Assembly (NCBI GenBank): GCA_028686145.1
Contig: JAQUCQ010000205.1
Span: 1-6,307 of the forward strand
From: Desulfuromonadaceae bacterium
GTDB lineage: Bacteria; Desulfobacterota; Desulfuromonadia; Geobacterales; Pseudopelobacteraceae
Reading direction: 5' to 3'
Length of the DNA stretch: 6,307 nt
Shown here: positions 1 to 6,159 of the stretch, piece after piece
Layout: the number at the start of each line of letters is the position of its first letter
Numbering within the stretch: position 1 is the first letter of the stretch
Position numbers and translations under genes: made by a program
The notes under the pieces: model-generated
The model's input: only the letters and a program-made list of their open reading frames with translations
What the model was told of the DNA's origin: nothing
Databases searched by the model: none

Positions 1-107
1 TTACCCGTTATAATAAAGCATGTTACCGGTTTATACCTAGTTTCCACAGCACCAACAACGTACTACAAGCTTTTTTATATAATATAAACATACTATCAAT
101 TTGTAAT
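1..107 (+). promoter_or_regulatory. AT-rich leader upstream of dnaN, possible promoter and weak DnaA-box-like sites
   Basis: This non-coding leader becomes extremely A+T rich from about 70 to 110. Two perfect TATAAT hexamers occur, at 9-14 and 78-83. Neither has a convincing -35 partner inside the window, so promoter assignment is weak. Two adjacent 9-mers in the same orientation, TTATACCTA (31-39) and GTTTCCACA (40-48), each match 7 of 9 positions of the DnaA-box consensus TTATNCACA. An origin or a DnaA-regulated dnaN promoter would fit the location beside dnaN, because dnaA normally lies just upstream, but the matches are imperfect. No recognisable end of dnaA is visible in any frame. Confidence 0.3.
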
Positions 108-115
108 AAAGGAGG
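108..115 (+). promoter_or_regulatory. Strong Shine-Dalgarno of dnaN
   Basis: AAAGGAGG lies 5 nt before the ATG at 121. It is a near-perfect anti-16S match and fixes the dnaN start. Confidence 0.85.
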
Positions 116-120
116 CGTAC

Positions 121-1242
121 ATGGAATTCAAAATTGAAAAAGAACAATTCCTGAAGTCGCTACAAAAAATTCAAGGCATTGTAGAAAAAAGAACTTCAAT
201 GCCTATTTTATCTAATGTTCTCCTTGAAGCTACTGAAACTTCTCTTCTTGTCACTGCAACCGATCTGGAAGTGGGGATGAAAAGCAGCTACTCTGCCGAA
301 GTTATCACCCCTGGAAAAATCACTGTTTCTGCAAAAAAATTATACGAAATTGTAAAGGAACTTCCGAATCAACCCATTTTATTTTCAACGAAAGATAATG
401 ATTGGGTAGAAATAAAATGCGGCAAAGTTCAATTTAACATTGTGGGTTTGTCTCCGGATGAATTTCCTTATTTTCCTGATGTAAAAGAAGAAAATCTCTT
501 TGAAATTGAAACATCTCTGCTGCGAGGAATGATTGAAAGAACTTCGTATGCCATTTGTACGGATGAAACAAAATATAATCTTAATGGAATTTTCATTAAA
601 GTGGAAGTTCGTTCAGACGGCAGTAACGGTCTTAAAATGGTATCCACTGACGGCCATCGCCTCTCAATAGCTTCTGGTAATCTCAAAGGCTCCGCTGGTC
701 CGGAACTCTTGAAGGGAGTTATCCTGCCGAAAAAAGGTGTCTACGAGATGAAGAAGATCACCGATGAAGAAGGCGGAACTCTGATGTTTGGTTTTATGGA
801 CAATAGTGCCGTGATTAAACGGGGCGATTCATACATGGTCATGCGCCTTGTCGATGGTGAATTTCCCGATTATAACCGCGTTATCCCTACGGCCAACACC
901 CAGGTAGTAACCGTCAGCAAAGAAGACTTCAGTCATTCCGTGCGGCGTATGGCGATTCTTTCCAGCGAAAAATTCAAAGGGATAATGCTTGAGATATCTT
1001 CCGGGGGAATTAGAATTTCTTCCAGTAACCCTGAGCTGGGTGATGCCATGGAAGAGCTGGATGTATCTTATGAAGGAGAACCATTTTCTGTCCGGTTTAA
1101 TGCCCGCTATCTCCTTGATGTTCTTTCTGTGGCAGAAACCGAACGAGTCGAGATGAAATTCAAGGATGAGCTTTCCCCTTCGATCATTGTGCCAGAAAAT
1201 TCTGACAGCTTTTTAGCAGTCATTATGCCGATGAGACTTTAA
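121..1242 (+). CDS. dnaN: DNA polymerase III subunit beta (sliding clamp)
   Basis: The protein is the ring-shaped processivity clamp that encircles DNA and tethers DNA polymerase III and other partners through their clamp-binding motifs. At 373 aa it matches the usual family length (about 366-378). Three clamp domains can be placed at roughly residues 1-128, 129-254 and 255-373. Recognisable family stretches are RTSMPILSNV near residue 25, TDGHRL at 176-181, GEFPDYNRVIP at 246-256, and the C-terminal MPMRL that lines the partner-binding pocket. The ATG is preceded by AAAGGAGG. recF follows after 9 bp, the standard dnaN-recF order. The first 420 bases are only about 35% GC while the end of the gene is near 45%, a gradient discussed in the findings. 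The reading frame is intact and the identification is secure. Confidence 0.98.
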   Translation: MEFKIEKEQFLKSLQKIQGIVEKRTSMPILSNVLLEATETSLLVTATDLEVGMKSSYSAEVITPGKITVSAKKLYEIVKELPNQPILFSTKDNDWVEIKCGKVQFNIVGLSPDEFPYFPDVKEENLFEIETSLLRGMIERTSYAICTDETKYNLNGIFIKVEVRSDGSNGLKMVSTDGHRLSIASGNLKGSAGPELLKGVILPKKGVYEMKKITDEEGGTLMFGFMDNSAVIKRGDSYMVMRLVDGEFPDYNRVIPTANTQVVTVSKEDFSHSVRRMAILSSEKFKGIMLEISSGGIRISSSNPELGDAMEELDVSYEGEPFSVRFNARYLLDVLSVAETERVEMKFKDELSPSIIVPENSDSFLAVIMPMRL

Positions 1243-1251
1243 AAGCGGCTG

Positions 1252-2352
1252 ATGCGCCTTTGCTCTCTGGCTGTTGCCGATTTCAGAAATGTACGTTCTG
1301 TTCAGATAGAACCTGGTGAACGATTCAATCTGCTGCATGGCCTTAATGGTCAGGGCAAGACTAATATGCTGGAAGCGATTTACCTGCTGGGAAGCCCCCG
1401 CTCATTCAGGACGTTCCGATTGCCTGAGCTTATCAGGCACGGTGAACATAGGGCACAAATTCATGGTACTGTTGAGTCGGGGGGGATCGAGAATAAGTTA
1501 CAGCTGTGTATTGAGGCGGCTGGGCGTAAGGTGGAAATCGACGGAAAGGCGGTTCATAGAGCCTCTGAGCTTCATGGGAAGCTAAACTCAGTGGTGTTTT
1601 CGCCAGATGACACCGGAATGGTTAGAATGGGCCCTGATTCGAGGCGGCGCTACCTTGACCGGGCCGTTTATATGGGCGATATCGGATATCTGCACTGTTG
1701 GCATGCCTATCAGAGAATCCTTAAACAGCGCAATTATCTGTTGAAAAGTTCTGACAGAAGCTGTTTGGAAATATGGACCGAAAAACTAGCTGAAACGGGA
1801 GCAGAGGTTATCGAGCGGCGGCTCAAGTTTGTTGCCATTTTGGATAAAAAGCTGCAGAAATTCTATGCCACAATATCGGGTAGTAGTGAAATATCCCGTC
1901 TCAGCTATCAGCCGAACGGGGTGCAGTCAACTGAACGGGAACACATTTACGAAGATCTGCTGGGGATGTTCAAGCGGCAGCAGCAGTCCGACGAGCGCTA
2001 CGGAACGACAACAGCCGGTCCGCATCGGGATGATCTGAGCTTGGTACTGGATGATCGGCCGCTTAAGGCGTTTGGGTCACAAGGTCAGCAGAAAAGTTTT
2101 GTCCTGGCGCTCAAGATGGCAGAGATGGATAATTTGCAGGATATTTTTGGCGAAGCCCCACTATTGCTGCTGGATGACATGAGTTCTGAGCTGGATGCCC
2201 GCAGGAACCACAATTTGATGGAATTCTTGACTACAAGAGAAATTCAGGTCTTTATTACAACCACGGAACGGTCTCCAGTTTTATTGGAGGCTGCGCCCCA
2301 CTGCGCCGTCTTTCATGTAGAAGACGGCAATCTGACGTTTGAAGGAAGTTAA
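1252..2352 (+). CDS. recF: DNA replication and repair protein RecF
   Basis: RecF is an SMC/ABC-like ATPase that, with RecO and RecR, helps load RecA on single-stranded gaps at stalled forks in the cytoplasm. The 366 aa length is typical. Visible motifs in order are the Walker A GLNGQGKT at residues 30-37, the conserved GPHRDD at 256-261, the ABC-type signature GSQGQQK at 275-281, and the Walker B LLLLDD at 304-309 followed by the D-loop SSELD at 311-315. All nucleotide-binding elements are present, so the protein should be active. The ATG lies 9 bp after the dnaN stop, preceded only by a weak purine stretch (AAGCGG), so translation is probably coupled to dnaN. The end of recF contains the gyrB ribosome binding site. 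Confidence 0.97.
   Translation: MRLCSLAVADFRNVRSVQIEPGERFNLLHGLNGQGKTNMLEAIYLLGSPRSFRTFRLPELIRHGEHRAQIHGTVESGGIENKLQLCIEAAGRKVEIDGKAVHRASELHGKLNSVVFSPDDTGMVRMGPDSRRRYLDRAVYMGDIGYLHCWHAYQRILKQRNYLLKSSDRSCLEIWTEKLAETGAEVIERRLKFVAILDKKLQKFYATISGSSEISRLSYQPNGVQSTEREHIYEDLLGMFKRQQQSDERYGTTTAGPHRDDLSLVLDDRPLKAFGSQGQQKSFVLALKMAEMDNLQDIFGEAPLLLLDDMSSELDARRNHNLMEFLTTREIQVFITTTERSPVLLEAAPHCAVFHVEDGNLTFEGS
2342..2346 (+). promoter_or_regulatory. Ribosome binding site of gyrB inside the recF 3' end
   Basis: AAGGA sits in the last codons of recF, 10 nt before the ATG at 2357. It supports that ATG rather than the in-frame TTG at 2339 as the gyrB start and implies recF-gyrB translational coupling. Confidence 0.65.
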
Positions 2353-2356
2353 CCGC

Positions 2357-4759
2357 ATGAGTGAACAGGAAAATGTAACAAACGGCTCCGAAGAGTACGG
2401 TGCCGGAAATATCAAGGTTCTGGAAGGGCTGTCGGCAGTTCGAAAACGGCCTGCCATGTATATCGGCTCTACTTCCGGTGCCGGCCTTCATCACCTCGTC
2501 TATGAGATTGTCGATAACTCAATCGATGAAGCCCTGGCAGGATATTGTAATGATGTCTCCGTAACCATTAACACTGATGGTTCAATAACAGTTGTAGATA
2601 ACGGTCGCGGTATTCCGACCGATATAATGCCGAACGAAGGGAAATCGGCTGCCGAAGTCGTTCTGACGGTTCTGCATGCCGGCGGCAAATTCGACAACGA
2701 CTCCTATAAGGTATCCGGTGGTCTGCACGGAGTAGGCGTTTCGGTCGTCAATGCCCTCTCCAAATGGCTTGAACTGGAAATCCGTCGTGACGGCAAAATT
2801 TTCCGCCAATCCTATCGTCGTGGTGACCCTCAGTCACCGCTTGAGATGACCGGTGAAACAAAAAAACGGGGCACCAAAATCACTTTCATGCCGGATGAGG
2901 AAATCTTTGAGACAACTGAATTTTCCTTTGATATCCTTTCCCAGCGTATTCGGGAAATGGCTTTCCTCAATGCCGGAGTAAGAATCAAGATCAGCGATGA
3001 ACGGGTCGACGGCAAGTCACACGAGTTCCACTATGAAGGTGGAATTAACTCCTTTGTCGAGTATCTTAACCGCAACAAGGTTGTGATCAACCCCAAGCCG
3101 ATGTACTTTAAAGGTGATAAGGGGGGCGTGGAAATGGAAGTTTCCATGCAGTATAACGACTCCTATGATGAGAAAATATTCGCCTTTGCCAACAACATCA
3201 ATACTCATGAAGGTGGCACCCATCTTGCCGGTTTTAAGGCTGCTCTGACGCGTACAATGAACTCCTACGCTACGGCTAATAACCTGCTCAAAAACGAGAA
3301 AGTCACTGTTTCGGGCGATGACCTGCGCGAAGGGTTGACCTGTGTTATTTCGGTAAAAATCCCTCAACCGCAGTTTGAAGGGCAGACGAAGACCAAGCTG
3401 GGCAACTCTGAGGTCAAAGGGTACGTTGAATCGCTCCTCAACGAGCGCATGGCAGTATATCTCGAAGAAAATCCCAAGATTGCCAAAGATATTCTCAACA
3501 AGTCGATTGAAGCTGCCCGGGCTCGTGAAGCTGCCCGCAAGGCCCGCGACTTGACCCGTCGCAAAGGCGCACTGGACATGGGGGGGTTGCCGGGAAAACT
3601 GGCCGACTGCCAGGAAAAGGATCCGGCACTTTGTGAACTGTACCTGGTCGAAGGTGATTCTGCCGGTGGTTCGGCAAAACAGGGACGTGACCGGAAGAAT
3701 ATGGCGATCCTGCCGCTTAAGGGAAAGATTCTCAATGTCGAGAAAGCCCGTTTCGACAAGATGATCTCCTCACAGGAGATTCGTACCCTGATCACGGCTC
3801 TCGGCACCGGCATCGGCAAGGATGACTTCAATATTGCCAAACTGCGCTATCATCGCATCATCGTCATGACTGACGCCGACGTCGACGGGCAACACATCCT
3901 GACGCTGCTGCTGACGTTCTTCTACCGCAACATGCGTGAACTGATTGAACGGGGCCACCTCTATATTGCTCAGCCACCGCTCTACAAAGTGAAGCGCGGC
4001 AAAAGAGAACAGTACCTGATCGATGAACACGCCATGCAGGAATTCCTGTTGGAAGAAGGGTCTGAAAATCTGACACTGCGCCTTGAAAAGGGAGATCGGA
4101 CGTATAGCGACAAGCAGATCATCCCGGTTATAAAACAGTTTATTGAAAACCGTGCCATTTTCAATAAGGTTGTCAAGAAGGGTATATCTCCCGAGCTGCT
4201 TTCAATTGTCATCCGCAGTAACGTTCCGTGCGGTGTTGAAGAGTTGTCTCAGATCCTGCCGTACCTAGAGGCTATGAAATCGCTGTCCGAAGGTTCGGAG
4301 TACGAAATAGAGGAACACCGGATTGCTTTCCGTATTGGCAATATCCGCTCCATCATTGACCAGCAGACACTGGCGGTACTTTCGGCTCGTGAATATGAGC
4401 TCCTGGTTGACAACCACCGCCGGATCGTGGAAACCATGGCTGATGGTCGGGCCTTCGTCGAGCAGGAGGGGGGGAAGGTATTGTTCGAGACTAACAACCA
4501 CCAGGATCTGCTCAACTTCTTCCTCGAAAACGCCAAAAAAGGTCTGGCCATCCAGCGCTATAAAGGTCTGGGCGAGATGAATCCGGAGCAGCTCTGGGAA
4601 ACTACGATGAATCCTGAAAACCGTGTGCTTCTGCAGGTCAAGATCGAGGATGTCGTCGAGTCTGATGAAATTTTTACAATTTTGATGGGTGATCAGGTAG
4701 AGCCGCGGCGTGATTTTATTGAGAAAAATGCGCTAAACGTTGTAAATCTGGATATTTAA
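2357..4759 (+). CDS. gyrB: DNA gyrase subunit B
   Basis: GyrB is the ATPase and Toprim subunit of the A2B2 type II topoisomerase that introduces negative supercoils. From the ATG at 2357 it is 800 aa. The GHKL ATPase domain shows the catalytic E50 and Mg-binding N54 in EIVDNS, DNGRGIP at 81-87 and the lid GGLHGVG at 121-127. R144 and T173 match E. coli R136 and T165, positions known for aminocoumarin contact. The Toprim domain has EGDSAGGS from E432 and DADVDG at 506-511. About 160-170 residues of Gram-negative-type insertion lie between the Toprim core and the C-terminal QRYKGLGEMNPEQLW motif. Residue 512 is Gln where E. coli GyrB and many relatives have Ser (DGSH becomes DGQH). gyrA does not follow; a terminator does. 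GyrB is favoured over ParE by the dnaN-recF context and this insertion. Confidence 0.98.
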   Translation: MSEQENVTNGSEEYGAGNIKVLEGLSAVRKRPAMYIGSTSGAGLHHLVYEIVDNSIDEALAGYCNDVSVTINTDGSITVVDNGRGIPTDIMPNEGKSAAEVVLTVLHAGGKFDNDSYKVSGGLHGVGVSVVNALSKWLELEIRRDGKIFRQSYRRGDPQSPLEMTGETKKRGTKITFMPDEEIFETTEFSFDILSQRIREMAFLNAGVRIKISDERVDGKSHEFHYEGGINSFVEYLNRNKVVINPKPMYFKGDKGGVEMEVSMQYNDSYDEKIFAFANNINTHEGGTHLAGFKAALTRTMNSYATANNLLKNEKVTVSGDDLREGLTCVISVKIPQPQFEGQTKTKLGNSEVKGYVESLLNERMAVYLEENPKIAKDILNKSIEAARAREAARKARDLTRRKGALDMGGLPGKLADCQEKDPALCELYLVEGDSAGGSAKQGRDRKNMAILPLKGKILNVEKARFDKMISSQEIRTLITALGTGIGKDDFNIAKLRYHRIIVMTDADVDGQHILTLLLTFFYRNMRELIERGHLYIAQPPLYKVKRGKREQYLIDEHAMQEFLLEEGSENLTLRLEKGDRTYSDKQIIPVIKQFIENRAIFNKVVKKGISPELLSIVIRSNVPCGVEELSQILPYLEAMKSLSEGSEYEIEEHRIAFRIGNIRSIIDQQTLAVLSAREYELLVDNHRRIVETMADGRAFVEQEGGKVLFETNNHQDLLNFFLENAKKGLAIQRYKGLGEMNPEQLWETTMNPENRVLLQVKIEDVVESDEIFTILMGDQVEPRRDFIEKNALNVVNLDI

Positions 4760-4770
4760 TTCTGTCGTTG

Positions 4771-4825
4771 TGTAGGGGGCCCCAATTAGTATATTTTAGG
4801 CCCTATAACGTGCTGTTATCCTACA
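4771..4825. repeat. Compact three-way-junction-like inverted repeat after gyrB
   Basis: An outer 6-bp stem TGTAGG (4771-4776) with CCTACA (4820-4825) encloses two adjoining hairpins. These are GGGCC (4777-4781) with GGCCC (4799-4803), and ATAAC (4805-4809) with GTTAT (4815-4819). All 16 pairs are Watson-Crick and only one base (4804) is unpaired at the junction. It begins 11 nt after the gyrB stop. It could be a structured 3' UTR, a REP-like element or chance; a function cannot be assigned. Confidence 0.4.
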
Positions 4826-4837
4826 AAAATACAATTG

Positions 4838-4909
4838 AGGTTTGAAATAAAAAAGAGGGGGTTGCTAATAATAATGGCAATCCCCCTCTTTTATTAATAC
4901 TGCAAACCT
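4838..4909 (+). terminator. Rho-independent terminator of gyrB within an extended palindrome
   Basis: The core stem pairs AAAAGAGGGGGTTGC (ending at 4865) with GCAA-T-CCCCCTCTTTT (4877 to about 4892), with a single bulged T at 4881 and an 11-nt AT-rich loop. An A-rich tract on the left and a T-rich tail (to 4895) on the right allow termination in both directions. The outer arms AGGTTTG (4838-4844) and CAAACCT (4903-4909) extend the symmetry beyond a typical terminator. It most likely ends the dnaN-recF-gyrB transcript. Confidence 0.85.
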
Positions 4910-4928
4910 TACCGTTTGAAATTGTATG

Positions 4929-4946
4929 GCTAAAAACTCATTTAGC
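4929..4946. repeat. Small inverted repeat between the terminator and the gene remnant
   Basis: GCTAAA (4929-4934) pairs with TTTAGC (4941-4946) across a 6-nt loop. CTCA (4937-4940) and TGAG (4947-4950) give a competing alternative stem. It lies just where the open frame of the truncated gene begins. No function is evident. Confidence 0.3.
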
Positions 4947-5209
4947 TGAGAGATCACGGTGTTCCTATTAAATTCGAAATTAATAAACACAGTCAGACGG
5001 GACTTTTGATTTTGAATGTAGGTAAGCATACCGGTGGCACCAAGTTGACAGAGGAGTATGCCAAACTACACGGCAAGCTGCATCTGGTCATGCCGTTGGA
5101 TGAACAGCCAAAACCTGAAACAGTTACGCAATGGCTTGAAAAAAATGATATACTGAACATAAACGTGGGAGAGCAAAGAGAGAGTAAATATCTCAAAGAC
5201 ATTTATTAA
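4946..5209 (+). pseudogene. N-terminally truncated putative molybdenum carrier / cpYpsA (SLOG-type) protein
   Basis: The open frame after the TAG at 4943 encodes 87 residues whose last 70 or so look like the C-terminal half of the putative molybdenum-carrier/cpYpsA family, a Rossmann-like SLOG relative. LLILNVGKHTGGTKLT resembles the family's strand followed by a GGT-containing nucleotide-binding turn. HLVMPLD matches the next core strand, and LNINVGEQRESKYLKDIY resembles the family ending LNVAGPRESKxPGIY. Full proteins are about 140-170 aa and start with a GGQTGxD loop, which is absent from every frame between gyrB and here. There is no ATG near the beginning and no good ribosome binding site; a TTG at 5006 is the only plausible start. 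I infer a 5' deletion remnant. The biochemical role of the family is predicted, not established. Confidence 0.6.
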
Positions 5210-5270
5210 TTAGCAGTCATCTCATTTTTGCGAGCAGTATTGACCAATGCAGCAAAAGAAATACAGTAAA

Positions 5271-5275
5271 AGGAG
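5271..5275 (+). promoter_or_regulatory. Ribosome binding site deciding the BI-1 family start
   Basis: AGGAG is 7 nt before the ATG at 5283. The in-frame ATG at 5247 lacks such a site, so 5283 is preferred. Confidence 0.8.
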
Positions 5276-5282
5276 CTTAATC

Positions 5283-5978
5283 ATGTATGAAATTAATACT
5301 CCGTATCCTCGAACGGCAACCCAACTAGTCGTGAAACAGAATACCCTTGTCCGTCAGGTTTATGCTTGGATGGGAGCAGGGTTGGCACTTACAGCATTCA
5401 TGTCGCTCATCACACTTTCCTCACCTGTTCTCCTCAACGCCGTTTTAGGGAACAAGATGGTTTTCTATGGCCTGATGATCGGTGAACTGGTTTTGGTCTT
5501 CACCCTGGTCGGGGCAATCAACAAGTTTAGTGCGACGACGGCAACGCTAATATTTATTGCCTATTCAGCGCTCAACGGCATCACCCTGTCCAGTGTTGCT
5601 TTGGTGTATACTGCCACTTCGATTACCTCCACCTTCGTTACCACGGCAGGTATGTTCGGAGCCATGAGCATCTATGGTTTTATGACCAAACGTGACCTGA
5701 CTTCATGGGGTAATTTCCTGTTTATGGGTCTGATTGGTGTCGTGATTGCCTCTGTTGTCAATATTTTCGTTGGCAGCAGTGCCGTTTCATGGGTCATCTC
5801 CGGCATTGGAGTGCTTGTCTTTACCGGTCTGACTGCTTATGACACCTGGAAGATCAAAGCAATGGCAGCCCAGGGAACCGAAGGCAGAAAACCAGCTATC
5901 CTTGGTGCCCTGACGTTGTATCTTGATTTTATCAACCTCTTTCTCATGTTGCTGAATTTTACAGGAGACCGGCGCTAA
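5283..5978 (+). CDS. Bax inhibitor-1/YccA family membrane protein
   Basis: This is an integral inner-membrane protein of the BI-1 (TMBIM/LFG, Pfam Bax1-I) superfamily. Bacterial members include E. coli YccA and YbhL and B. subtilis YetJ, a pH-sensitive calcium leak channel. The 231 aa protein has a short polar N-terminus and about seven hydrophobic segments, near residues 28-46, 49-56/60-78, 86-108, 115-134, 145-163, 168-186 and 205-226. Family marks are AYDTWKIK with D187 and the C-terminal LYLDFINLFLMLL with D215. These two Asp plausibly correspond to the YetJ pair D171/D195 that controls gating. The tail is GDRR. YccA itself modulates FtsH, but whether this homologue does so is unknown. 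It stands alone between a pseudogene and a DUF77 gene. Calling one of the named subfamilies would go beyond the evidence. Confidence 0.95.
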   Translation: MYEINTPYPRTATQLVVKQNTLVRQVYAWMGAGLALTAFMSLITLSSPVLLNAVLGNKMVFYGLMIGELVLVFTLVGAINKFSATTATLIFIAYSALNGITLSSVALVYTATSITSTFVTTAGMFGAMSIYGFMTKRDLTSWGNFLFMGLIGVVIASVVNIFVGSSAVSWVISGIGVLVFTGLTAYDTWKIKAMAAQGTEGRKPAILGALTLYLDFINLFLMLLNFTGDRR

Positions 5979-6022
5979 TAAGATTATTTTCGTACCGACA
6001 GTGGGATTAGATCACTACGTGT

Positions 6023-6040
6023 ACGCCTGAATTGAGGCGT
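6023..6040 (+). repeat. Small hairpin between the BI-1 and DUF77 genes
   Basis: ACGCCT (6023-6028) pairs perfectly with AGGCGT (6035-6040) around a 6-nt loop. No T-run follows (CTCCCCC instead), so it is not a standard terminator. It sits 10 nt upstream of the DUF77 Shine-Dalgarno and might affect that leader. Confidence 0.35.
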
Positions 6041-6050
6041 CTCCCCCGAT

Positions 6051-6057
6051 AAAGGAG
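6051..6057 (+). promoter_or_regulatory. Ribosome binding site of the DUF77 gene
   Basis: AAAGGAG lies 9 nt before the ATG at 6067, supporting a genuine gene start although the gene is cut off downstream. Confidence 0.75.
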
Positions 6058-6066
6058 TTCTGAAAC

Positions 6067-6159
6067 ATGAAAGTTCTTGTAGATTTATGCATTGTGCCGA
6101 TTGGTGTTGGTGTCTCGCTATCCACGTATATTGCCGAATGTGAAAAAATCTTGATAGAG
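6067..6159 (+). pseudogene. 5' fragment of an MTH1187/DUF77 thiamine-binding protein gene
   Basis: The first 31 codons (MKVLVDLCIVPIGVGVSLST and onward to ECEKILIE) match the start of the MTH1187/YkoF-type thiamine-binding family (DUF77, Thiamine_BP). These are small cytoplasmic ferredoxin-like-fold proteins of about 100 aa. The family would continue with an AGL-type turn and a conserved TNIEG region. Instead the frame reads Pro/Gly-rich unrelated residues from codon 32 and stops at TAG 6214-6216, giving a spurious 49-aa product. The break coincides with a GC jump from about 39% to about 69%. The gene is probably intact in the organism and cut here by a chimeric join, so 'pseudogene' describes the sequence as given. 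A strong ribosome binding site precedes the ATG. Confidence 0.75.

Noticed and set aside
2339..2356. Upstream in-frame TTG start for gyrB (adds 6 residues)
   Set aside because: It overlaps recF and lacks its own ribosome binding site; AAGGA at 2342-2346 is correctly placed for the ATG at 2357.
3364..3840. 158-aa open frame on the minus strand inside gyrB
   Set aside because: It lies wholly opposite a strongly conserved gyrB region, has Arg/Ser/Pro-rich composition typical of antisense shadows and no recognisable motif.
4967..4984. Near-palindrome around TTCGAA in the AT-rich start of the truncated gene
   Set aside because: It is short, low complexity and imperfect, with no sign of a binding site or an insertion boundary.
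4993..5202. 69-aa minus-strand open frame opposite the SLOG-like remnant
   Set aside because: The + strand frame has clear family resemblance; the minus frame is Ser/Cys-rich and unrecognisable.
5240..5267. Possible promoter TTGACC (5240-5245) and TACAGT (5262-5267) before the BI-1 gene
   Set aside because: Transcription would start at about 5274, inside the ribosome binding site, leaving no usable leader.
5247..5282. Upstream ATG start for the BI-1 family gene (adds 12 residues)
   Set aside because: No Shine-Dalgarno precedes it, whereas AGGAG at 5271-5275 fits the ATG at 5283, where the family-like N-terminus begins.
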